Shown: piece after piece, positions 1 through 7,094 of the stretch
How positions within the stretch are numbered: position 1 is the first letter of the stretch
Layout: each line of letters starts with the position of its first letter
Source of the DNA: Austwickia sp.
GTDB lineage: Bacteria > Actinomycetota > Actinomycetes > Actinomycetales > Dermatophilaceae
Direction: 5' to 3'
NCBI GenBank assembly: GCA_016699675.1
Contig: CP064985.1
Location: forward strand, 3,658,001-3,722,000
Length of the DNA stretch: 64,000 nucleotides
Program-made: the position numbers and the translations under genes
Notes under the pieces: model-generated
Seen by the model: the letters and a program-made list of their open reading frames with translations, nothing else
Database searches by the model: none
What the model was told of the DNA's origin: nothing

Positions 1-500
1 CACCGTCACCGCGGACAAGACCCACCGCCATCACGCGGTCATCGAACAGGTCCACGCCGACCTGAAGCACTCAGCGCTGGCACACCTGCCGTCCGGGGTC
101 TTCAACGCCAACGCCGCATGGCTTGTGCTCGCGGTCATCGCGTTCAACCTCACCCGCGCCGCCGGCACCCTTGCAGCACCCGACCTCGCACGCGCGACCA
201 CCAAGACCCTGCGCCGCAAGCTGATCAACGTCCCAGCCCGAATCGCGTCCTCAGCCCGACGCGTCACCCTGCACCTACCCCGGTCCTGGCCCTGGGAGGC
301 CGCCTGGACCACGCTGTTCGACCGAGTCAGCGATCCGCCGTCCGCCCTCGCGGCCTGACCACCCAGCAGCCACCGCTGCGCGACCCGAAGACCACCGTGG
401 AACACCCCGGACACCCAGGTCCGGAAGACCGTCGCGTCCCAGCACCCTCGCCCCCACGACGACCACGATGACTCACCCCATCCCGGCCATCGGTGGATCG
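1..500 (+). mobile_element. 3' end of an IS1380-family insertion sequence (partial)
   Basis: The window opens inside an insertion sequence. It holds the last 118 codons of the transposase and about 145 bases of non-coding tail. The right end is not resolved: I see no terminal inverted repeat because the left end lies outside the window. The element probably stops just before the stop codon of the leftward gene at 505, so it may have inserted beside or into that gene's 3' flank. The family call rests on the transposase tail; the boundary at 500 is only an estimate. Confidence 0.5.
2..358 (+). CDS. IS1380-family transposase, C-terminal fragment
   Basis: The frame is open from the window edge to a TGA at 356-358, giving 118 residues. 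It contains HHAVIEQVHADLKHS, then a hydrophobic AWLVLAVIAFNLTRAAG segment and a basic tail with INVPARIASSARR and LHLPRSWPWE. This is the usual C-terminal end of actinobacterial IS1380-type DDE transposases. The Glu in IEQVHADLK fits the third acidic residue of the catalytic triad. The start and the first two acidic residues lie upstream of the window, so it cannot be judged whether the full gene is intact. The family assignment is from memory of such sequences. Confidence 0.75.
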   Translation, partial: TVTADKTHRHHAVIEQVHADLKHSALAHLPSGVFNANAAWLVLAVIAFNLTRAAGTLAAPDLARATTKTLRRKLINVPARIASSARRVTLHLPRSWPWEAAWTTLFDRVSDPPSALAA

Positions 501-504
501 AGGC

Positions 505-771
505 TTAGGCGTCGGCGAGTGTCAGGCCAATGGTGGACAGCAGCTCGTACGGCGGGATGTTGGTGCCGCCGGAGGCGATCGCCAGCAGGGCCGAGGCCAG
601 GCTCGCCATTGCGCTGGTCAGGATCAACGGGTCCTGGCCCTCCATTTCGGTGCGCAGCAGCTCGACGTACTCGTTGACGCTGCAGCCTCCGTCCATGCTC
701 TGGACCCGCGCGGTCAAGATGGCCATCGCCGATTGCATACCCGGCGCGGGCGCCTGAACGTTACCGCTCAT
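505..771 (-). CDS. small conserved-looking protein of unknown function (88 aa)
   Basis: I do not recognise this protein. The ATG at 771 is preferred because a GGGGGAAG ribosome site lies 5 bases upstream on the minus strand; an upstream in-frame ATG would overlap that site. The product is 88 residues, acidic, with a first half that looks helical (AMAILTARVQSM, NEYVELLRTEMEG) and an Ala/Leu-rich helix ASLASALLAIASGG near residues 56-69. The single Cys is residue 30. No signal peptide or catalytic motif is seen. It sits between an IS end and the divergent DUF3145 gene, and its stop codon lies at the probable IS border. The long upstream extension of the same frame reads like non-coding sequence. 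Confidence 0.55.
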   Translation of the reverse strand: MSGNVQAPAPGMQSAMAILTARVQSMDGGCSVNEYVELLRTEMEGQDPLILTSAMASLASALLAIASGGTNIPPYELLSTIGLTLADA

Positions 772-1106
772 CGTGTCTTCCCCCATGTTCTCGGGCCGGC
801 GCACCACGTCCCCACGCGGCATCAGGTCCGGCTCGTTCTCCCCAATGCGTCCAGTGAAGCGCCCACTTGATCGGTTGTCCAACTTGTTGTCCCCCAACGT
901 AATCGCTGATCCGCCCGGATGACCACCACTCGCGAGACCGCTTGGCTCAACGGGATTCGTCCTGCACAATGGGGTGACAACCGCACACTCGCCCGGCACC
1001 CGTTGCATACATGGGATCGTCGGGGCGAGGAACTCGTTACCGCGCGAGCGAATCTCGGTGTTGCCGGCCGTTGGGGAAGACGTCCACGCAACAACAGGAG
1101 GTTCGG
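772..1106. other. divergent intergenic region with a GTTGTCC direct repeat
   Basis: These 335 bases separate the 88-residue gene from the divergent DUF3145 gene. I see no convincing coding sequence. The heptamer GTTGTCC occurs at 874-880 and again at 886-892, a 12-base period, about 100 bases upstream of the leftward start. The spacing is near one helical turn, so it could be a binding site; this is inference. An AGGAGG ribosome site for the rightward gene lies at 1096-1101. Confidence 0.35.
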
Positions 1107-1616
1107 ATGTCTGTCGCGGTGTCTTCCGCTGTGGCCCAGGGCGTGGTGTACATCCACTCCACGCCCACGTCGCTGTGCCCACACATCGGGTGGGCGCTCG
1201 AGACGGTGCTCGGCATGTCGGTCAAGCTCGCCTGGGCTCCCCAGCCGCTGGGCCGCAAACTCGTGCGCACGGAGGCCAATTGGTCCGGCACTCCGGGCAC
1301 GGGCGCGCTGCTGGCCAGCGCGCTGCGCCGGTGCCAGGACCTGCGTTTCGAGGTCGTCGAGGAGGCGAGCTACGGTGTCGACGGCGGGCGGTGGTCGTAC
1401 ACCCCATCCTTGGGTGTCCACCACGCCATCGTCGCCAGCAACGGCGACGCGCTGATCTCGGAGAACCGGCTTCGTTCGGCGCTCGCGGCGGGTGACCCGG
1501 CAAGCGTGCGTCGGGAGCTGGAGATCGCCCTGGGGTCCGCCTGGGACGCCGAGCTCGAGCCGTTCCGGCACGCCGGGGAGAACGCGCCCGTGCGCTGGCT
1601 GCACCGCGTCGGATAG
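1107..1616 (+). CDS. DUF3145 family protein
   Basis: This 169-residue protein matches the actinobacterial DUF3145 family, whose function is unknown to me. Recognisable parts are GVVYIHSTPTSLCPHIGWALE near residues 12-32, a KLAWAPQPLGRKLVRTEANW stretch, and the closing ELEPFRHAGENAPVRWLHRVG. The ATG at 1107 has a perfect AGGAGG five bases upstream, so it is preferred to the longer frame. No membrane segment or signal peptide is visible, so a cytoplasmic location is likely. The gene stands alone, divergent from the 88-residue gene, and ends before a strong hairpin. The family is usually about 165 residues, which fits. Confidence 0.8.
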   Translation: MSVAVSSAVAQGVVYIHSTPTSLCPHIGWALETVLGMSVKLAWAPQPLGRKLVRTEANWSGTPGTGALLASALRRCQDLRFEVVEEASYGVDGGRWSYTPSLGVHHAIVASNGDALISENRLRSALAAGDPASVRRELEIALGSAWDAELEPFRHAGENAPVRWLHRVG

Positions 1617-1804
1617 CCGTTACGACCGCGTCCGATCCTCGGGGCGGGCGGCGTGCTGCCCGACGAGCGCGTCGACGCGATCGCCCAGGTGGCACGGCCG
1701 GGACGGGCGAGTGTGGGCACCGCGACCCCCCACTCGCCGCCGTCGGGATGACTGAGCCGAGCCGCCGAGGTTGGGCACCGGAACCACTGGCCCGGCACCG
1801 CACA

Positions 1805-1843
1805 GGAAGGACCGGCCTCCCGGGGATGGGGGCCGGTCCTTCC
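1805..1843. terminator. strong hairpin between DUF3145 and fabF
   Basis: A 13-base perfect stem, GGAAGGACCGGCC at 1805-1817 pairing with 1831-1843, encloses a 13-base loop. It lies between two convergent genes, so it can end transcription from both sides. There is no T-run, as is common in high-GC actinobacteria. GTACGTCGTG follows at once. Confidence 0.7.
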
Positions 1844-1871
1844 GTACGTCGTGCCGCAGGGCGTCCCCGCT

Positions 1872-1927
1872 GGCTCCGATCGGTGTCCTGTGGGGGCTAT
1901 GGCGCCCTCAAGAGACCGATCGGAGCC
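1872..1927. repeat. second nested inverted repeat before fabF stop
   Basis: GGCTCCGATCGGT at 1872-1884 pairs perfectly with 1915-1927. The 30-base loop contains a further pairing pair, TGGGGGC with GCCCTCA. The whole could fold into one long two-part stem just downstream of fabF, acting as its own terminator or as an mRNA 3' protecting structure. Confidence 0.5.
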
Positions 1928-1940
1928 CTGCGGGCGAGGG

Positions 1941-3194
1941 TCAGGAGCAGCGGCGGAACGCCAGAGCGACGTTGTGGCCGCCGAACCCGAAGCTGTTGTC
2001 GAGCGCCACGATGTCGCCGGCCGGCAGCGGCCGCGCGGAGCCCGACACCACGTCGAGGTCGATCGCCGGGTCCTTGTCGTCCAGGTTGATCTGAGCCGGA
2101 GCCACGCCGTCACGCAGCGCGAGCGCGGTGAAGATCGCCTCCAGCGAACCCGCGGCGCCGAGCAGATGGCCGGTCATCGACTTGGTGGCCGACACGGCGA
2201 CCTGGGTCGCCTGGCTGCCGAGCGCGGCGTGAATCGCTTTGCACTCCGCGATGTCCCCGACGGGGGTGGACGTGGCGTGGGCGTTGAGGTGAACCAGGTC
2301 GGTCGGATCGATGTCCCCGAGCTGCAGCGCCTGGGTCATCGCGGCGGCGGCCCCGACGCCCTCCGGCTCGGGCGCGGCCACGTGGTGGGCGTCCGTCGAG
2401 ACGCCCGCGCTGACGAGCTCCGCGTAAATCGTCGCACCGCGCGCCTTGGCGGACTCGTAGCTCTCCAGCACGACCACCGCCGCCCCCTCGGCGATGACGA
2501 AACCGTCCCGAGCCGTGTCGTACGGCCGGGAGGCCCGCTCCGGCTCGTCGTTGCGCGTCGACAAGGCCTGCATCGCGGCGAATCCGCCGATCGGGAGCGG
2601 GTGGATCGCCGCCTCCGTGCCGCCGGCCACGACCACGTCGGCGCGTCCCTCGCGGATCAGCTGCAGGCCCATCGCGATGCCCTCCGCGCCGGAGGCGCAG
2701 GCGCTCACGGGGGTGTGTCCGCCAGCCCGCGCGTCGAGCTCGAGGCTGACCATGGCGGTGGGGCTGTTGACGAGGAGCATCGGTACGGCGAGCGGGAAGA
2801 TGCGGCGCGGACCCTTGGTGCGCAGGGTCTCCCACTGGTCGATCAGGGTGTGCACGCCGCCCACCCCGGACCCGATGGCGACGGCCAGACGCTCCGGTTC
2901 GACCGTGGGGGTGCCGGCGTCGGCCCACGCCTCGCGCGCCGCGAGCACGGCGTACTGGGCGCACGGGTCCTGCCGACGCACCTCGACCTTGGTGAGCTTG
3001 TCCGCGGCAGGCTCGGCCAGAGGCGCACCGAACGTGACCGGCAGGTCGTATTCCGCCACCCACGGCTCGATCAGGGGCCGCGCGCCCGAGCGCCCGGCAA
3101 GAATGGCCGCCCAGGTGGAGGGGACATCGCCGCCCAGGGGGGTGGTGGCGCCGACGCCGGTGACGACGACGCGCTTGCTGGCGTTAGCGGGCAT
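1941..3194 (-). CDS. fabF: beta-ketoacyl-ACP synthase II
   Basis: This condensing enzyme extends acyl-ACP chains with malonyl-ACP in type II fatty acid synthesis in the cytoplasm. It has 417 residues, the usual FabF/KasA length. The thiolase-fold catalytic triad is complete: Cys166 in SACASGAEG, His306 in NAHATSTPVGD, and His343 in TKSMTGHLLGAAG. The start MPANASKRVVVTGVGATTPLG is typical of the family. It is the last gene of the leftward fabD-fabH-acpP-fabF set, but a 15-bp hairpin in the 102-base gap after acpP may lower its transcription relative to acpP. KasA of mycobacteria is the positional equivalent. Confidence 0.95.
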   Translation of the reverse strand: MPANASKRVVVTGVGATTPLGGDVPSTWAAILAGRSGARPLIEPWVAEYDLPVTFGAPLAEPAADKLTKVEVRRQDPCAQYAVLAAREAWADAGTPTVEPERLAVAIGSGVGGVHTLIDQWETLRTKGPRRIFPLAVPMLLVNSPTAMVSLELDARAGGHTPVSACASGAEGIAMGLQLIREGRADVVVAGGTEAAIHPLPIGGFAAMQALSTRNDEPERASRPYDTARDGFVIAEGAAVVVLESYESAKARGATIYAELVSAGVSTDAHHVAAPEPEGVGAAAAMTQALQLGDIDPTDLVHLNAHATSTPVGDIAECKAIHAALGSQATQVAVSATKSMTGHLLGAAGSLEAIFTALALRDGVAPAQINLDDKDPAIDLDVVSGSARPLPAGDIVALDNSFGFGGHNVALAFRRCS

Positions 3195-3240
3195 GGTGCG
3201 GCTCCTGCGATAAGGGTCGAGTCATCGGGGCGTCGCGGCG

Positions 3241-3280
3241 CCGGGTTCGTACGTCGTGAGTCGCGGACGTACGAACCCGG
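3241..3280 (-). terminator. intercistronic hairpin between acpP and fabF
   Basis: CCGGGTTCGTACGTC at 3241-3255 pairs perfectly over 15 bases with 3266-3280 around a 10-base loop. It lies inside the operon. It may act as a partial terminator or an RNA-stability element that makes acpP mRNA more abundant than fabF mRNA. The stem contains the word GTACGTC, seen near other hairpins in this window. Confidence 0.55.
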
Positions 3281-3296
3281 CCGGCCGGCGAATCGG

Positions 3297-3548
3297 TCAG
3301 GCCTGCGCGGCGGTGATGAAGTCCACGGCGTCGCGGACCGTCTTGAGGGTCTTGACCTGGTCGTCCGGGATCTTGACGCCGAACTTCTCCTCGGCGTTGA
3401 CGACGATCGTCATCATCGACAGCGAGTCGATGTCGAGGTCCTCGGTGAACGACTTGTCCAGCTGGACGTCGGCCTGGTCGAGACCGGTCTCCTCGTTGAT
3501 GATGTCGGCGAGGCCGTCCTGGATCTCGGTGGCGGTCATGGTGGCCAT
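3297..3548 (-). CDS. acpP: acyl carrier protein
   Basis: This acidic 83-residue protein carries growing acyl chains during fatty acid synthesis. The phosphopantetheine attachment site is Ser42 in the DSL motif of EDLDIDSLSMM, with the acidic helix II typical of ACPs around it. It lies between fabH and fabF in the leftward operon. The 102-base gap to fabH carries an AAGGAG-type ribosome site. The N-terminal MATMTATEIQ contains two Met codons; the outer one is used here but M4 is possible. Mycobacterial AcpM has a long C-terminal tail that this protein lacks, so it is a plain ACP. Confidence 0.95.
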   Translation of the reverse strand: MATMTATEIQDGLADIINEETGLDQADVQLDKSFTEDLDIDSLSMMTIVVNAEEKFGVKIPDDQVKTLKTVRDAVDFITAAQA

Positions 3549-3650
3549 GGTGGTTCTCCTTTGCGGTGGACTCCGGCGGCGCCGGTGTGTCGCGCCGGGA
3601 TGGTGCTGATGTCCGAGGGTCCCGTCGGACGGCGGGGGATGGAGGGGTGG

Positions 3651-4775
3651 TCAGGGCAGGACGACCACCTGTGCGGCCCAGGCCAATCCGGCCCCGAAGC
3701 CGATCTGCAGGGCGAGGTCCCCGGACTTCACGCGGCCGCTGCGCAACAGTGCCGCTGTCGCCAGGGGGACGGACGCGGCCGAGGTGTTTGCCATGTCCGC
3801 GATGTCGTCGGCGATGACGACGTGGTCCGGGAGCTTGAGCTTCTTGGCCATCGCCTCGACGATCCTGATGTTCGCCTGGTGGGGGATGAAGGCGTCCAGG
3901 TCGGCGGGCTCGATGCCGGCGCCGGCGAGGGCCTCCTGGCAGATCTTGGTCACCGTGGCCGTGGCCCACCGGAAGACCGAGGGGCCCTGCATGTCGATGA
4001 ACGGCCAGGCGGCGGCCTCCGGCGTCCCCATCGACGTGGCGGCGCGACGGGAGATGTCGTCGCCGGGCAGCCCCAGCGTCTGCGGCGCGATCCGGCGCTG
4101 CAGGTCGCTCCAGCTGGTGGACTGCGCGATGAGCCCGGCGCCGGATCCGTCGGAACCCGAGGTGGTGGCGCTGATGCCGGGGGTGTCGGACGGACCGATG
4201 ACCGCGGCCCCGGCCCCGTCGCCGAACACGAAGGCGGTGCCGCGATCGGCGAGCGCCCGATAGTCCGAGAGCTTCTCCACGCCGATCACGAGCACGTGGC
4301 GGGCGCGGCCGGCGCGGATCATGTCATCGGCGCAGGCCACCGCGTAGCAGTAGCCGGCGCAGGCGGCGGACAGGTCGTACGCCGCAGCATGCGTGGTGCC
4401 CAACCGGTCCGCGATGATCGGCGCGGCGGCGGGGGTCTGCCACGGGTGGGTGATCGTGGCGCAGATGACGGCGTCGACGTCCGAGCCGGTCAGGCCCGCG
4501 TGCGCCAGGGCGTCGCGGGAGGCCGCCACGCCCATGTCGACGACGGTGGAGTCGGGCGCCGCCTGCCGTCGCTGCCGAATGCCCGACCGCTCCCGGATCC
4601 ACTCGTCCGAGCTGTCGATGTGCCGGCACAGCTCCGCGTTGTCGATGACGCGCTCCGGCCGATGGTCACCGACGCCGAGGATGCGGGCGAACTCCGGACC
4701 CCGGACGGTGCGTAGCCGGGGTCGGGGCGGGCGCGAGGAGTCAGGGACGACGTGCGCCGGGGGCGCCACGCTCAT
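3651..4775 (-). CDS. fabH: beta-ketoacyl-ACP synthase III
   Basis: FabH starts fatty acid synthesis by condensing an acyl-CoA primer with malonyl-ACP. The 374-residue protein has the full catalytic triad: Cys139 in LSAACAGYCYA, His299 in FIPHQANIRI and Asn330 in MANTSAASVP. The ATG at 4775 overlaps the fabD stop codon by four bases (ATGA), which indicates translational coupling and fixes the start. The first 28 residues are a Pro/Arg-rich extension before the conserved RILGVGDHRPERVI. Actinobacterial FabH enzymes often take branched primers; primer choice cannot be read here. Confidence 0.94.
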   Translation of the reverse strand: MSVAPPAHVVPDSSRPPRPRLRTVRGPEFARILGVGDHRPERVIDNAELCRHIDSSDEWIRERSGIRQRRQAAPDSTVVDMGVAASRDALAHAGLTGSDVDAVICATITHPWQTPAAAPIIADRLGTTHAAAYDLSAACAGYCYAVACADDMIRAGRARHVLVIGVEKLSDYRALADRGTAFVFGDGAGAAVIGPSDTPGISATTSGSDGSGAGLIAQSTSWSDLQRRIAPQTLGLPGDDISRRAATSMGTPEAAAWPFIDMQGPSVFRWATATVTKICQEALAGAGIEPADLDAFIPHQANIRIVEAMAKKLKLPDHVVIADDIADMANTSAASVPLATAALLRSGRVKSGDLALQIGFGAGLAWAAQVVVLP

Positions 4776-5725
4776 CGGGTCGGCCCACCGACCAGGGCCC
4801 GTCCGTGCTCCGCCACGAGCGCCCGGGCGGCGTCGAGGTCGTCCGGGGTCTTGAGAGCGAGCGTCTTGGCGCCCTTCACGCCCCGCTTGGCCAGGCCGAC
4901 CAGCGTGCCGGCCGGCGGTAGCTCGAGAATCGCGGTCACGCCGCGCGCCACGAGGGTCTCCATGACCAGGTCCCATCGCACGGGCCGGGCCACCTGGTCC
5001 ACGAGCCGCCGTACGACATCGCGGCCGTGCCGGACGGGCTGACCGTCGCGATTGCTGACTAGGTCGACGGCGGCGTTCTTGGGACGGATCAGCGACGCGG
5101 CGGTTTCCAGCATCGGCACCGCAGGCCGCATGTGGTCGCTGTGGAAGGCGCCCGCGACCTGTAGGGGAACCACCTTGGCGCGGGGCGGCGGCGCCGCCAT
5201 GAGGGAGGCCAGCTGCGCCTTGGTGCCGGCGGCGACGACCTGGCCGGGCCCGTTGGCGTTGGCGGCGACGAGCCCGTGCCGGTCGATGGCGCGGTCGACA
5301 TCCGTGGGGTCCCCGCCGACCACGGCGCTCATGCCCGTCGGTTGGAACGCCGCGGCCCAGGCCATGGCGCGGCCGCGGTCGCTGACGAGCGACACGCTTT
5401 CCTCGGCCGTGACGACGCCCGCGGCAGCCGTGGCCGTGAACTCGCCCACTGAGTGACCGGCGAGGAGGCCGACGAGGGGAAGGGCTTCGTGCTCGGGGCC
5501 GAGCAAGGCGGGCAGCGCGGCGAGGCCGGCGCCGACGATGAGCGGCTGGGCGACCGCCGTGTCGCGGATCGTGTCCGCGTCGGACTTGGTGCCGTGTCCG
5601 ATGAGGTCGAGCCCGGACGCTGCCGAATAGCTCTCCAACCGGTCGCGCACGCCCGGGACGTCCAACCAAGGGGTGAGGAAGCCGGGGGTCTGAGCGCCCT
5701 GTCCCGGGCAAACAATTGCAAGCAC
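4772..5725 (-). CDS. fabD: malonyl-CoA:ACP transacylase
   Basis: FabD moves malonyl groups from CoA to ACP to feed the condensing enzymes. The 317-residue protein opens with IVCPGQGAQTPGFL, and has the nucleophile Ser92 in the GHSVGE motif. The partner His is probably H194 in GAFHSDHM. It is the first gene of the leftward fatty acid operon and overlaps fabH by four bases. The 78-base gap to the upstream regulator gene 5804-6991 should hold the operon promoter and the regulator's binding site. In Streptomyces coelicolor the FasR regulator activates this promoter. Confidence 0.94.
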   Translation of the reverse strand: MLAIVCPGQGAQTPGFLTPWLDVPGVRDRLESYSAASGLDLIGHGTKSDADTIRDTAVAQPLIVGAGLAALPALLGPEHEALPLVGLLAGHSVGEFTATAAAGVVTAEESVSLVSDRGRAMAWAAAFQPTGMSAVVGGDPTDVDRAIDRHGLVAANANGPGQVVAAGTKAQLASLMAAPPPRAKVVPLQVAGAFHSDHMRPAVPMLETAASLIRPKNAAVDLVSNRDGQPVRHGRDVVRRLVDQVARPVRWDLVMETLVARGVTAILELPPAGTLVGLAKRGVKGAKTLALKTPDDLDAARALVAEHGRALVGGPTR

Positions 5726-5803
5726 GGGTTCAGTGTTTCGCAGGGACCGTCATCGACGCGTCCGCGACGTGCACAGGAACGCCGATTCGACTTTGGAGGT
5801 GTC

Positions 5804-6991
5804 CTACAATCCCGCGGGGGGTGCGGCGGAGTGGGCATCGAGCCGACCCACCGCCATGGCGGTCTGGACGACGTACGCCTCGCGGGCGTCCGTCAGGTCG
5901 TATCCCGCCACCTGGGCGATGCGGCCGAGACGGTAGCGGACCGTGTTCGGGTGGACGTACAGGGCGCGCGCGGTCGCCTCCAGTGCCCGGCCGCAGGACA
6001 GGTAGGCCTCGGCGGTCCGGGCCAGCGATCCGCCGCTTGCTTCGGCAAGCGGCAGATAGATGTCCTCGATCAGGCGACGCCTCGCCTCGGGATCCCCCGT
6101 CAACACGCGCTCGGGGAACAGATCCCCGCTCCACACCGGGCGTGGGGCGTCGGGCCACGCCGGGGCGGCGCGAAGCCCCGCCTCCGCGTTCCGGGCAGAC
6201 CGGGCGGCGGAGGAAAGGTCCGCGACGGTGGGCCCGACCACCACCGGGCCCGGGCCGAACAGCCCGGTGAGCGCCGCCGCGACCGGCGCCACCTGCGGGC
6301 TGCCCCCGACGACGGCGATGAGGCGCCCGCCCTGCACGGCGACAAGGGCCTCGACCCCGGCCCGTGCGGCGGTCGACCGCATGCGGGCGGCCACGCCCGC
6401 CTCGTCCCGGTGCGGGGCGGTGCCGATGAGCACCGTGACGTGCGCGATGTCGCCCCAACCGAGTGCGGTCGCCCGGCCGACGACGTCCTGCTCGTCCTCG
6501 CCGCGCAGCACCGCATCGACGATCAGCGACTCCAGCCGGGCGTCCCAGGCGCCGCGCGCCTCGGCCGCCGCGGCGTAAACCTGGGCGGCGGCGAAGGCGA
6601 TGTCGCGGCTGTAGCGCAGCAGCGCCTCGCGCAGGGCTCCCTCGTCCTTCGGAGTGCTCGCCAGGTCGGGGATGGTGTCCTCGACGACGTCGACCACCGT
6701 CCGCAGCAGGTCCAAGGTCTGGCTCAGGGTGATTGCTCGAGTGAGCGCCCGCGGGGCGGCGGCGAACACCGCCGTCGCGGAATCCTGGGCGTCGCCGCCG
6801 GTGAGGTACCAGTCGACGAACGAGGCGAACCCCGCCTGGACCACGGTCCCCACCCAGGACCGTTCCTGCGCCGCCAGGTCGCCGTACCAGTCGAGGTGTT
6901 CCTCCATGTGCCGGTAGGAGGCGGTGGTGAGCTGGCCGGCCGAGCGCTCGACGGCCCGAATGGTCTGCTCGTGTGCGCGCGGCCTGGTCAC
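5804..6991 (-). CDS. fasR: PucR-type transcriptional regulator, FasR-like
   Basis: This 395-residue protein ends in the PucR C-terminal helix-turn-helix, with HPNTVRYRLGRI at residues 347-358. The central part (about 145-300) resembles the GGDEF-like/RsbRD-type region common in this family. It sits directly upstream of fabD in the same direction, which is the place of FasR (SCO2386) in Streptomyces and of Rv2242 in M. tuberculosis. FasR activates fabD-fabH-acpP-fabF, so the same role is inferred. The ligand is not known from the sequence. A GTG start is not needed; the ATG at 6991 begins MTRPRAHEQTIRAVER, typical of the family. Confidence 0.85.
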   Translation of the reverse strand: MTRPRAHEQTIRAVERSAGQLTTASYRHMEEHLDWYGDLAAQERSWVGTVVQAGFASFVDWYLTGGDAQDSATAVFAAAPRALTRAITLSQTLDLLRTVVDVVEDTIPDLASTPKDEGALREALLRYSRDIAFAAAQVYAAAAEARGAWDARLESLIVDAVLRGEDEQDVVGRATALGWGDIAHVTVLIGTAPHRDEAGVAARMRSTAARAGVEALVAVQGGRLIAVVGGSPQVAPVAAALTGLFGPGPVVVGPTVADLSSAARSARNAEAGLRAAPAWPDAPRPVWSGDLFPERVLTGDPEARRRLIEDIYLPLAEASGGSLARTAEAYLSCGRALEATARALYVHPNTVRYRLGRIAQVAGYDLTDAREAYVVQTAMAVGRLDAHSAAPPAGL

Positions 6992-7036
6992 GGCGGGAGT
7001 CTACGGCCATGTTGTGGGGGGCCGACAAATGAACGT

Positions 7037-7069
7037 CGATGACCCCGTGCCCGGGGCACGGGGTCATCG
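7037..7069 (-). terminator. hairpin downstream of aceE
   Basis: CGATGACCCCGTGCCC at 7037-7052 is the reverse complement of 7054-7069, with one base at the centre, so the folded stem is about 14 bp with a tight loop. It lies 25 bases after the aceE stop and before fasR, and probably separates the two transcripts. Confidence 0.65.
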
Positions 7070-7094
7070 ACGGGATGCGGTCAGAACGCGTCGA

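Noticed and set aside
1851..4715. 954-residue plus-strand frame over fabF-acpP-fabH
   Set aside because: Antisense to three genes with intact active sites and a coupled operon structure.
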